A DNA stretch of 64,000 nt from Desmodesmus armatus (lineage: Eukaryota > Chlorophyta > Chlorophyceae > Sphaeropleales > Scenedesmaceae): NCBI GenBank assembly GCA_007449985.2, contig VIIQ02000031.1, forward strand, positions 186,001 to 250,000, in the 5' to 3' direction. A program made the position numbers and the translations under genes. Under the pieces are notes generated by a model. That model was not told where the DNA came from. It worked only from the letters and a program-made list of their open reading frames with translations, and ran no database searches. Positions 1 through 10,794 of the stretch are shown one piece after another (the stretch's first letter is position 1; the number at the start of each line of letters is the position of its first letter).

Positions 1-620
1 CTGCAAGACCTGAACATGCTAGTTATAACTAATTAGTGCTCTCAAAGCAAACAACACTTTGCGCATTGACCCAACAGATGGATCCATGGAGCCAACTGCC
101 AAATCAGCCTCTGCGATCTTTTTACAACAGCAAAGCCTTACTTGTGCAAACTTCACATGGCCTCGAGGCGGACCCTACGTCAACATGCCATGGTGCTTCA
201 TCAGTGTGCCACACACATCCCCGCCTGCCTGCCCAAACATTTCACAAGGGACAGCAGCAAGACTGAAGCACCCCAATAACACAATAGCACATGCGCTGCC
301 AGCATGTGTGTACCAACACACACCACACTGACACAAGCCACTACTACCAAGTGCAGGCTACCTGTGCGCGCCCATCTGCAGGCACCCACATACACCTGCC
401 ACCGACGCACTGCTCGGTACTGAGGCATTACGTCACTGTTGCTTGCCTATCTAGTAAGACAGTCTTAGTGAGCTTGCATGTATCCATGTACTCCATCTGT
501 CGATACACTCATGCTGCTGACTGCAAACAGTGTGCGTGTTGCAGCACACGTCACCGTCCCCATCCGAAGGCTTTGTACACCTGCTCAGGCTATGTACAGC
601 GGCCTGAGCACACCTGCATC
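1..620. other. Gene-free stretch downstream of the TBC gene
   Basis: No convincing coding exon was found on either strand. The open frames here are short, overlap each other and have no recognisable motif. The stretch holds the probable 3' end of the TBC-domain gene, with a TGTAA signal just inside its right edge. Confidence 0.5.
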
Positions 621-625
621 TTACA
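621..625 (-). terminator. Poly(A) signal TGTAA of the TBC-domain gene
   Basis: The plus strand reads ttaca here, which is TGTAA on the minus strand, 85 bases downstream of the TAG stop of the TBC-domain gene. TGTAA is the usual chlorophyte polyadenylation signal, and the distance suits a short 3' UTR. Confidence 0.5.
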
Positions 626-709
626 GGCAAATACAGCATGGAATCAACCCATATACAGGGAACACCACGCTAGCTGCAAAACTGCTTTGTTCAAAGCTGC
701 AGACTAGGC

Positions 710-3700
710 CTACAGTGCAGCATGGACAGAGGAGAAGTCTCCCCAGTCATCTTCAGTAAGGGACGGCTGCTGTTTGTGCTGCTTCCCGCTCTCCTGCACA
801 GCCCCACGAGGCTGTGTGTGACTCAGACTCATGTCCTGCAGCTGCTCCAGCACAGACTGCTGTCCTGACAACCCACCAGGATCCTGCAGGATCTGCTGCG
901 ACCGTGCTGGCTGCTGCTGCTGCAGCTGCTGTGGCTGTACCGCCTGCAGGGGGTCTGGTTGTAGCCGCCGCTGCTGCTGTGGGTGCTGTTGGTGTCCCAG
1001 CACATGGCTGCTGCCTGCCTGCTGCTGCTCCTGGTGATGTGCGGGAAGCACGGGCCCAAAAGGATCCCAATCCGGTGGCCAATGGTGCTGCTGGTGTGGT
1101 TGCAACCCGATGCTCCCTGCCGCTGCTGCTGCTTGATCACATTGCGTGCCTGCTGCAGCCACGCCGCCTGCTCGAGGTGATGACATGTCGATCATGTCCT
1201 GCTGTGCATTCTGCTGCTGCTGTGACGGCAGCTCCTGTGCCTGCACCGGCACCAGCACACCCAACGGTGAATGCCCCACGTGTACGGCAGTACTACTGCC
1301 ACCATTGGCCGCATGCCACACTCCTGCTGCTGCCAGTGATGCTGACGGCACTTCCACAGCTAGTTGCTGCTGTACTGCACCACATTGTGAGGAACCCCGA
1401 GATGCAGCCCTGGACACGGCAGGAGACACAACCCCACTGGCTGCTCCTGTAGACGACGGCCGTTTCGGTGACGGAGGCGGCGGGAACAGCGGCAGCACCC
1501 CCGCTGCGGCGCCACCCCCGCTGCTGCTGCTCCCCGTAACCCCTCCACCGCCGACCCCTGGTGCTGCTGGCGCCTGGCTTGGCGTGCCGGCTCTGCTGCT
1601 CGGAGCTGATCCAGCAGCCCCGCCAATGCTGCTGTTGGCCTCATCTGCTGCTGCTGTACCAGCGCTCACGATGCTGTCCGTGCTGGCGGCGAGGTTGGCA
1701 CGCTGCACTCGTTCCAGTGCTTCTGCGACTGTCTCTGCCCCTTCTAGTGAGCCCAGCAGCTGCAGCTGTCTGCTGCTCCAAGGTTTGTTGAAGGCCTCTG
1801 TCAGCACATCATGCAGGACAGGCTCCTCCCATGCTGCACGCACAGGCAAGCAAATCGCTCAACCAATTGGTAATCAGTGAGGAGTGAACAGGCTTCAGGT
1901 GCTGTCAGCATGTGGCAGGGTGTTGCCAACAGAACTGAAGCAGGAGAAAGCATGAGTGCTTATGCAGTATAGAGGCACATCATGCAGAGCGAGGCGCAAG
2001 ACAGCTCTGCCTGCAGCAATTCCTGACAGTGCAGCTGTGTCAAACAGCAGTTTTACAAAGCAGTTGTTGGTGCCGCGTGAGGCCCACCAAGCACAGCACA
2101 GTCACCAGCACACCTGGTAGCTCCAGCTTGAGCAGGTGCAGGGCATCTTCCATGTCATGCATCTGCAGTAGCTTGGCCTCGCAGCGCTTGAGCAGGGCCA
2201 CCGCTGCCTTCAGCAGGGCTTGATCCATCTTATCAGCCATGATCACATCCATCACCCTGCACAGCCGCCAGCAGAGGTGGCAGCGCAGGCAGCACACGGC
2301 AGTACAATGAAGGACTTACATGCAGGACATGTGTTGAATAAGTGTCCCAAAGAACTGGTCTTTGACGATACTATCAGCACATCCATCACCCTGCACAGCA
2401 GCATGGCAGCAGTGTACAATGCAAAGAACAACTGTCACCAAGGACAACCCTTGCGCCACAAAGAACAGGGTGGCGAGAGTCCTGCCAAGGGTCTGTGCAG
2501 CATCAAGTCACACACACCAGCATCAAGACACACCATATAGGATACATATGCACCTGACACACCCCAGCAACCTCATCTTGCTCAGCATACATGCTCAGCA
2601 CACATGTGACATGCCAAAACCTTCAAGCTTCAACCCTACACCCCCTGCGCTTTAAGCTACTAGGAAGTGCCTAGTGCGCGCCGCCCCACCCACCTTGCGC
2701 TGAAGCTGGCAGGGAAGTCAGCACTGAAGCAGGTCATCAACCAGCTGGCGCCGTACAGCAGCGGCAATACACCTATGCTCTCAAGGTGCGAGCACAACTT
2801 GGGGGCATCAGCCGGCCTAGCTGCCACAGGTGGGTCTGCGCAAACAGAAGACGCAGGGGCGTTGGGGTTTTGGGTGCAGGATGGGCCCAAAAACCTGTAT
2901 CCTGCGGGCTGCAATGCAGTCTCAACAACAACAAGGAGTGTTGCAGTTGCACGCTCATGGTGACTCTGCAAAGATTGCCAACTCACCACCTTGCTCTGCT
3001 GCGTAGCCAGCTAATACATCCTTTGCAAGTGACAGAACCACTCAAGGCAAAAAACATTATCCGCTCACCTGAATGAGCGACATATCTGTTGAGTAGTACT
3101 TGCGCAGGCCCCTGTCCTGCATCAGCACCACCAGGCCTCTAAAGGCATGCCGCTCCGGGACGTACATCAGCAGCAAGCCAGCAACAAAGTTCATACCCTG
3201 ACAGTAGCCAACCTGTTGCATTTGTGTCCAAAGTGACGCACCAGAAGACAATGCAGCAAGCAGCACACAGCTGTCAGCTACTGCTTGCATATTGCACGAT
3301 TGCATGTCGATTGCAACACAACAGCATAGGGTTTACGGACGAACAATATGAAAGACCACTCAACCGTGCCTGCCGCTCTGCTGAAGCCGGCGGCAGGGGC
3401 GGATCTGCTGCTGCTTATGTGGTGATTGCAAACAGAATTCAACGCACCTCTGGGTCGAATGCTGCGTATGCTCTCAGCACGCGTCTCAGTGCATCCTGTC
3501 CTTCCGCTGCTGCAAAGCGCTTGGTGGTGGGGAAGGTCCTGCCCAAGTCCTTCTCTATGTCGTCTGCAGCCTCAGCACCAACAGGCTGCAGGAACAGCAA
3601 CAATGGGAGCAACAACCACACTTCTGTTGACACTTTAGATGGTGACGAGGCCAAACGCTCTCGCATTTGCCGGGTGGCTGATAGCTGGGCAGCACATGCA

Positions 3701-4520
3701 CGCGTGAGGGAGTGTGACAATAGCCCACGGCAGTGACGGGGCGCGCAGCACGAAGCAAGCAGGCAACTGCCAGTTCAGTGCAAGCGGTGTGGTTTTTGCG
3801 CGCTGCCGTCAAGACAGGTTGGCGCTGTCTACAAGCAGAGACGGGCGTGTATGATTGTGTAGGGTGCTCGGCAACAGCGGTACCCAACGGATGCAGCGGA
3901 GGTGTGACAGCTAGTGTGTGGACTCTGCGGGAGGATGCGAGATGTCGACAGGGCATACCCCATGGGTTTTGAGGTCATTGGTTGACTGCACTTGCTCACG
4001 GGTGGACCGCAGTGCCTTCATCTGCTCACTGGTTGCCTACAGCGCTCCTTCTTGCCTGCAGCTCTGATGACGCTATATGGCAGTAAGCAACAAGTATGTG
4101 CTGACTACAGCTGCTGACTCACCGACAGCAGCATATCCTCATACTTCTGTGATGCCGCCACTCCAATGCCTTTGCGCTGCAGAGAGGACATCCACAGCTC
4201 TGTGCGCATGTTGCGCGGCGCACCATCAAACACAGACTTGCCCACTTGCAGGGTTACTGTCTTCTCATCCTCCTGAAGTCGGACTTTCTGACTCTTGCTG
4301 CCGATGGCTGCCAAGCTCCTGCCGCATGCATTAAGATGGAATACTGGTTTTGACAACAGCACAACTAGCTGCTGCGCAGCAGCATGCTGTGCTGTACTTG
4401 TATGCATGCCACCCTGGTGATGCTGCCACATGCAATGGCAGGGGCCATGTGTGCAGTGCTGACGATAGGGCAATCACCTGGTGCCAACTGCGTTGAGGTG
4501 ATCAATCAGGTCCTTCAGCC
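710..4520 (-). CDS. TBC-domain Rab GTPase-activating protein (5' incomplete)
   Basis: Likely GTPase-activating protein for a Rab GTPase in membrane traffic. Exons on the minus strand: 4520-4478, 4318-4123, 3585-3448, 3212-3069, 3020-2987 (tentative), 2820-2694, 2256-2114, 1833-710. Phases agree across all joins and give about 649 codons. TBC signatures in order: GAPRNMRTELW, the IEKDLGRTFP block (which normally carries the arginine finger of the IxxDxxR motif), VGYCQGMNF (the YxQ glutamine finger), then a helical stretch including LCSHLESIGVLPLLYGASW and the RVMD-ALLKAAVALLK helix. In the first finger motif the arginine follows DLG, one residue later than in the textbook spacing. The last exon adds about 370 residues rich in Q, A, G and S, ending WGDFSSVHAAL. 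The first exon(s) upstream of 4520 could not be placed. TBC assignment is firm; the Rab target is unknown. Confidence 0.85.
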
Positions 4521-4891
4521 CTGCAAATCTCCTGCCCCTCGAGCCTGGGGACAGCATGGTGCTGCTGTTTGGCCAGACGGAGCTCCCTATCAGCCTGATG
4601 CGCTGAGTGAAGATGCCAGATTGTTCCGTTGTCTACAGCAAGATGTTTCAGTGTACATCAGGGCATCTACAGGGAAACGTGTGATGTGATCTGGCTGATC
4701 AGTGGTCTCAATCCTTGTAGGTTGGTCCGAGTGGCTCATAACACAATACACCACCAATCGTATGGTTTGGTTGCCACATGCTGCTCAAAGCGTTGAACAG
4801 GGTTCGTGTATCAAGTCACTTACAATACTTGTAGAAGAGTGACTTCACAAACTGGATGGCCCTGATCGTTTGACCGCAACAAAACACTCCC

Positions 4892-4896
4892 TTACA
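4892..4896 (-). terminator. Possible poly(A) signal TGTAA of cyclophilin-like copy A
   Basis: Plus strand ttaca, so TGTAA on the minus strand, about 270 bases downstream of the copy A stop. A second match lies at 4820-4824. No equivalent was seen below copy B, so the assignment is tentative. Confidence 0.3.
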
Positions 4897-5167
4897 ACCA
4901 TTAACGCCACCATGGTGGCTCAATTCCACGACAAGCTACAAACCAGTATGTACAGTCAACCATTGGAACTGAGGCACCGGGACAACCATGTTCATGTGCC
5001 ATGCCATGACGACAGATGAGCTTGCAACTCATGAATCTCCATACAACAACCCGTTATTGCACATGTAGTCAGCCCTTGTTTATGCCAAAAACATTGTTTG
5101 AATGCAGTCATGGCTGTACAAAGTGGTCATGCGTTCTTCTGCTTGGAAAGCCCTTCCATTTCAGCGA

Positions 5168-6342
5168 TCACGCCGTCGTGACGCTGATGTTGTACCTTAC
5201 ATGCTCCACAAGCCTGCAGGCAAGCAGCAGCGTTGCAGCAGAACGTTGCAACAGTGTAGGATTGGCATGAGCATGTTCATCACCGCCATGAACATGCTCA
5301 TATTCATCACTGCCAAACCAGCCAGGCTGCATGCAAGCTGCAGAACTAGCCATTCTTCACTCACAGCAGGCTTATGCCCCATATGCTGCTGAGCATTGCT
5401 GCTATAGGCATGTAAGGTCTTACTCACTCTTCCATTGCCCCAGGTTTCTTGTCCTTTCTGGGCAACGTCAAGATCTTGTCAAACAAAGTCATGTCTTTCA
5501 CTTGGCCCCAACACAGATGAGAGTCCTTGAACCCTGCTTGATCAACCAACTGCATGTCAGGATATCAATACACACACAACAGGGCTTGTCAAGCGAGGGA
5601 AGGACCCTGTACAAAGGGCAGGGACGCAGCCGACAGGAAGCTGCGTGACTGCAGGCCTTTTTCGCCAAGCGCTAGCATACATGTATGTATGTACATGCAG
5701 ATCGTCTGGGCAGCCGTCAGTACCCCTAGGCCCCCTGCGAGGAAAGGTGTCCTCCCTGCAGTCAATGCTGTTCACCCACATTGGCAAACCTCCCGAGATA
5801 TGCAGTGCAGCCCTTGTAAACCCCTATTATCATACCTCCAAACACTGCATGTACTCCCCAACACGCTGCCCTATGCTTCCTTCCCTGCCTCCCTCCAAGA
5901 CAGGGAGTCCCTGCCAGCTGCTCACACTATGTTCCTTTACCTCCAGATACCTCACGTACGACACCATACCCCCAAAACCCTACCCTATGCTTGCTTCCCT
6001 GCCTCCCTCCCTGCCAGTTGCTTCCCTGCCTCCCTCCCTGCCTCCCGCCCTGCCTCCCTCCCCTTACATACAACCCTGTGCTTCCTCCCTTGAGGGAGCT
6101 CCCTCTTTTTCTGCCAGCTACTCACATTGACAAACCAGTGGGGGCCCCCAGTTCCCCCAGCCCAGCACACCATCCCACGAGGCATCACCTGCAGCAGCAG
6201 GTAAAGCACAGACAACACAGTACAGCGTGTGGGGGCGCACAGTTCCAACCTCCAAGCTAGCCAGCGAGCCAGGCTCGTGAAGTCGTGTCACCCATCGCAC
6301 CCCAGTTTCTCAAGTTGTAGTGCTAGCAATTGGGCATTATTG

Positions 6343-6375
<33 letters not shown>

Positions 6376-9300
6376 AAGCAGGCATGCATGTTGGTTGGAG
6401 CCCTGACTGAACCTCTACAAACACATGAAAGTCGTGCCATAGCCCGCCAATCCAGTGCACGACCTACCCTCTCCTCCTCTATCTGGCATTTCGTTCATCC
6501 CCAGTACAGACATGCCTTGCGCTATCGCCGACTTGCTCTCTGCTCCTGAGCCTCCCCTCTACTTCACCCTGTCTTCATCTGATCTTCCAGCCCCCGGGCC
6601 TACCCTTCTTGTGATTCCTTCAACACCCTCTTCCCCATCCTCCTTCCCACCCTCCTCATGAGCCCGTTCAAACAGGAAATTCCCCTGTAACTATCTGCCC
6701 CTCCCATCCTTCACCCCCCACGCACCATGGGCTGTTGTGGGCTGGGGTACCGAGGCACAGCAACATATGAGCCGGGTGCCTCCAGAAGTCCCTGAATCAA
6801 AAAGTTGGGCTCAGGCCTGTAGAGCACGACATCACACAACAGCAGTGAAGGCGTACCAGGTCCGTTGATGCAATCACAGTACACATGTTTTGACAGTTGA
6901 TGCAGTCACAAAACAGCAGCTGGACAGTATCAAGCAGCTGCTTGACCTGCAGGATAGCTCGCCAACACATCCAGCAGTGTCACACACTGTATGCAGTATC
7001 ACATAGTGTTGTACTAGGGTCCAATTAATATGCGAGTGAGTATGAGTGTCAATTATTGCATGCATTATTGCAACGACCTCGTGGGAGGAAGTTGCTTGAG
7101 AGGCGTATAGGCTCCCCCCTCCCCCCCCGCAGGGGGGGGGGAGGGGCAGGCCAACAGGAGGTAGGAAACGGCCGTTGGCAGGCCAGCTGTGGTTCATGCT
7201 AACGTTGTTGTTTGATGCAGGTGACGCCATGAACAACCCCTCCCCTGAATACACAACCCTCGCTTCACTATACCCCACCACACCCCTAGTTCAGCTGTTA
7301 GCTGCCAGCAAGACTTCCAAGCCGCGCACCTGTAGATCCTGCAGTTGCTGCACCTGCTGATGCTGTTCGCCTGCATCTCTGCCGCACGCTTCAACTCCCG
7401 CACCGAAGCCGGAGCAAGTTCCGGCAGCAGCTGTATTGTAGCATCACCATGCGCTGTGTGCATTACGAGGTAGGAGCCATTGTCCTGCTGCTTTAGCACT
7501 TCCTCAGGATAGACCACGCCAGAAATCCAACCCTTGTTTGCGTGTGCGTCTGGGGGTAATGCTGGTGGGGGTGGGAGGGCAGCCTTTTGATGCTTCACCC
7601 TGCGGGCACCAGGTGCATGGTCAAAGACGCAGCAGGTAAATTGATGCCGATTTCAAAGGGTGTCCATTGCGCTTGCACGCGCCAGTTTCATGCAAAGCTG
7701 GTGGCTGTGGGTGAGTGCTAGGGTCTTGCACAGCACTGGCGTGCAGTGGGGTAGGCAACCAACTTGTCAGGACTTGTCAGGCTGGTTGTTGACAAGATGG
7801 CGTTGGCAATGTGACATGTTAACAGCGCATCCCCTGGTTCTCACCAGCACTCGCCCCAGCGTTCCTTGCAGACCTCCTTGTCAGCACAGAAGGCCCACGT
7901 GTTGCAGCGGGAGGCATTCCTGCCCTTTTCAGTGCCGCCGCGCTCTACTGCCGCGTTGTATGCGTGGCAGGACGCGCAGCACTCAGAGGCGTCTGCAGCA
8001 CGGTGGTCGGTCCCCCCAATAAGCTGATCTCCCCCAAACTGCACAGCAAACAGGTGGGGACAGCATGATAAGTAAAGTGAGTGGCAGGTCAGCCAAGCCG
8101 TAAATGTTGTGACATGGTGTGGGTGTGGATATGCCACCCGAGACGGTCTAGGGCTGCATGGCCGCCTCAGGAGCTGCAAATGCTTTGCCAAAGTGGGCTG
8201 AGGTGGGCACATGTCCCAGGCTTGGCCAGGCAACCGACACACGTCCACCGTTCTTGAAGACGCGCAGGTGGGATGGCATTCTAGGACTGGATCAAATGCT
8301 CAAAGCACGGCAACAACTGCTGTGCTAACATACCGACACCCCCTCTCACCTCCTGGTCTTTGACCGGATTGCACTGCAACCCCGCCATCTCCATAATGTG
8401 CATGCGTCCAAATGCAGCATCCTCTGCCAACGGCGCCGTTGCCACCTGCTGTTGCTGTTGCTGTGCTGACTGTGCAGGCTGCTTTGTGAGCTGCTCTTCC
8501 TTCTCCTTCACCTGCTGCTGTAGCTTCTCCACTTCTTGTTTCTGCTGCTCTTCCTTCTCTTTCAACTGCTGCTGTAGCTTCTCCACGTCTTGTTTCAGCT
8601 GCTGTTCCTTCTCATTTGACTGCTGCTGCTGCTTCTCCTGTTCCTTTTTGAGCTGCTCCTCTTTTTCCTTGAGCTGCTGCTGTAGCTTCTCCACTTCCTG
8701 TTTGGCTGAGTTGGCGGCATTCTTTGCCTGATCCAACTCGCCCGTCTTCTGTTTCAAGGACGTTATTTCAACCATGTGCTCGATGATCTTCTCCTTACTG
8801 TCTTGTAAGTACCCCCGTGTTTCGTTCAGCTCTTGCTCCAGCGTCGCTGCCTTGGGCGCACTCTCAGCTATGCTGTCTGCCAGCTGCTGCAGGGCGTCGG
8901 CTGCTGTCGTGTTGCGCCGGCGCAGGGCTTGTGAGGTATCCAGCAGGTAAGTATGCAGCGCCTCTACAGAGGCAACCCTTGCAGGGGCCACACAGCTGCC
9001 ATACTGCAAACAGGCAACCGCAGAGAGAGGTCACAGGACACAAGGATTGTGTGGCGGTGGCAGTCATACTATGAAAGAGGTGTCAGATGGTGATGTGGTG
9101 GCGGTGGTGGCGCAGGTTCTTTACCGTCCCATCAAGTTGGCAGCTGCGCAAGCCGGCCATACTGCCCAGTGGATAAGGACAGAGGTGTGCCACTTTCCAC
9201 AAGGGATTGTGGTGATGGCGTTGGTTCTCAGATCATGGTACCACAGGTGCTGCTGCTACTGCTGGTGATGATGGTGTGCTGGTGTCAGCTGGGCTGCTCC

Positions 9301-9582
9301 TGCCCAGTCTGCCGATGGTTGATATGCTGTCTGCATTGCAGTGTGTTGCTGTACTCAAATCTGCCGCAAGCACAGTCAGTACTCTGAGTACTCTGCTGTG
9401 CACGCAGGGGCCACAGTGAGACAAAACACGATGTGCTCAAATCAATGCACCCTCAGTGCCGTACGTCAGCCATATTGGCTTACCAGTTGTCCTGTTGACC
9501 AAAAGATAGCCAGGCAGACTATCACTGGCACGACAAAGACCGCCTTGAGCCTGGGTGGGAGGGCTTTTGGGCCTGTCCCCAT
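5168..9582 (-). CDS. Membrane-anchored coiled-coil / PAN-like / cyclophilin-like protein, copy A
   Basis: Exons (minus): 9582-9484, 9003-8350, 8038-7845, 7599-7330, 6816-6726, 6188-6126, 5549-5428, 5213-5168. They total 1539 nt, in frame throughout, for 512 residues. Residues 14-33 form a hydrophobic N-terminal anchor. A Q/E/K-rich coiled coil with four 18-residue repeats follows (about 110-205). Residues 252-316 form a Cys-rich PAN/Apple-like module (ECCASCHAYN, RCNTWAFC, GECW). A proline linker leads to a cyclophilin-like domain (about 345-512). In it YRPEPNFLIQG matches the FHR...Q-G catalytic motif, with the active-site Arg at 406 and Gln at 414; GGPHWFVN matches GSQFF, and the position of the usual active-site Trp seems to be Phe. 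Predicted role: lumenal or surface-facing membrane protein with possible prolyl isomerase activity (inference). It sits in direct tandem with copy B. Confidence 0.87.
5991..6064. repeat. CT-rich minisatellite (TTCCCTGCCTCCC-type)
   Basis: Imperfect reiteration of cttccctgcctccctccctgcc and shorter derivatives in the intron between the sixth and seventh recovered clusters of copy A exons (between 6126 and 5549). The other strand is a purine-rich GGAGG/GGCAGG tract. It is absent or much shorter in copy B, so it arose or expanded after the duplication. Confidence 0.7.
6345..6374. repeat. (GGCA)n microsatellite
   Basis: About seven uninterrupted GGCA/GCAG units in an intron of cyclophilin-like copy A. 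Copy B has a shorter, broken version near 11664-11700. Confidence 0.9.
7113..7146. repeat. C-run/G-run inverted repeat
   Basis: A tract of ccccccTcccccccc is followed, after a short cGCA-type spacer, by a run of ten G, then A and four G. The arms are near-perfect reverse complements, so the sequence can fold into a GC hairpin, and the G side could form a quadruplex. It lies in an intron of cyclophilin-like copy A; copy B has no such tract at the same place. Confidence 0.8.
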
Positions 9583-10794
9583 CTCTGCTGTCGCCTCTCA
9601 CTGCCCCTTGGTGACCCTTGCACTGCTACCCTAGTGTGTCGGCTTCGCAGTCTCGGGTACCATTACTAATTGTGCAATGTGTTGTCGAGGTATGGTCCTG
9701 CCTCTAGCCATAGCCGAACAAGAACGTCAAGCCAGGTGCGTCAATCAAAATTTTCGAGTGGCCTTGGTGAGGCGGTGTTGCAGAGGGTGTCGTACGCTTT
9801 CATTTGCGCATGAGTAGAGTCCAGCACTGTTCGTAGCCAGACGCCAGCCGTTTGTAAGCTAAAGCAAAAATGACAGCTACAGCTGTGTTGTGGGTGGGAC
9901 CGCTGGTGATGAGATCTCACGGGCACGACCATGGCCAAGCACCATCACAGAAGACCGAGAGGGTGCCAGGTCTCTTGTTTGGAGGCGTAGTAAGGCCCTG
10001 ACGCATCCGTCTCGAAGTGGATCTTGCTGTGCAGCTGTTCCTTCCCCTGCTCACAGCACACACCGACACCCAATGCAGCCAGACCCCTGGCTGGCCTGCA
10101 GAATTCCAAATACAGCGGCGGCACTTGCTTTTTTCTGTACTGAGGCTGCTGCTGTGAGTGAAACCAAGATACAGCTGCCGCAGGCAACCGCAGGCTGGCT
10201 GGAAACAGTGTCACAGTACAACCCCGTACCGCACACAGCTGCAATTCAGAGCACCATCTCACTCCGGAGCAGCATCCTGCTCATGCACAGCCGTCGAGCA
10301 CATGGCAGCTGATATGGGAATTTCCTCATTACGTGCTCTCCACGCCGTCATTCAACGTGTTCCGGACCCCGATATGTTGCATGAACGCCCTTCGTTGCCG
10401 TTCACAAAACAGCAGCAAACCCAGACTGTCAACCACAAGGAAGGGTGATTTCACAAACTAGATGGCTCTGGAACCGCCGAAACGCTGTTGTTTGCGTCAC
10501 CTCAGGCCACCACATTGGCACAATTCCAAGACTCTTGAAATTGGCAAGCGTGAAACCAGTATGTACAGTCAACCCATTGGGACCGAGGCACCAGGACAAC
10601 CATGTTCATGCCATGACGGCGGATGAAGTATGCAGCCCATGAACCGTACATCAGCATACCACCACATGTTGATGCACAGATAACTCACAGAGTTAGTCAG
10701 CCATGTTTTTGCCAGGCACACACTGTTGGGATGCTGTCTTCATTGTACACACAAGTGGGCATGCGTTATTCTGCTTGTAACGCCGTTCCAGCAA

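Larger units (their letters stand above)
4835..10310. repeat. Tandem segmental duplication, unit A
   Basis: The block from about 4835 to 10310 is homologous, in the same orientation, to the block from about 10440 to 15915. Matching landmarks include the stretch after 4845 and 10450 (both with tcacaaact), the CCAGTATGTACAGTCAACC motif near 4944 and 10557, all eight exons of the cyclophilin-like gene, and the shared upstream element near 9873 and 15302. Edges are estimates by eye. Introns have diverged by substitutions and small indels while exon lengths are almost all identical, so the duplication is not very recent and both copies seem to have been under constraint. Confidence 0.85.

Noticed and set aside
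814..1880. Long plus-strand frames opposite the TBC tail
   Set aside because: They are mirror frames of CAG/CTG-rich coding DNA, which rarely contains stops on either strand. The minus frame continues a recognised TBC domain.
8360..8731. Plus-strand Cys/Ser/Phe-rich frame
   Set aside because: It is the reverse complement of the coiled-coil repeat and has no splice support or independent motif.
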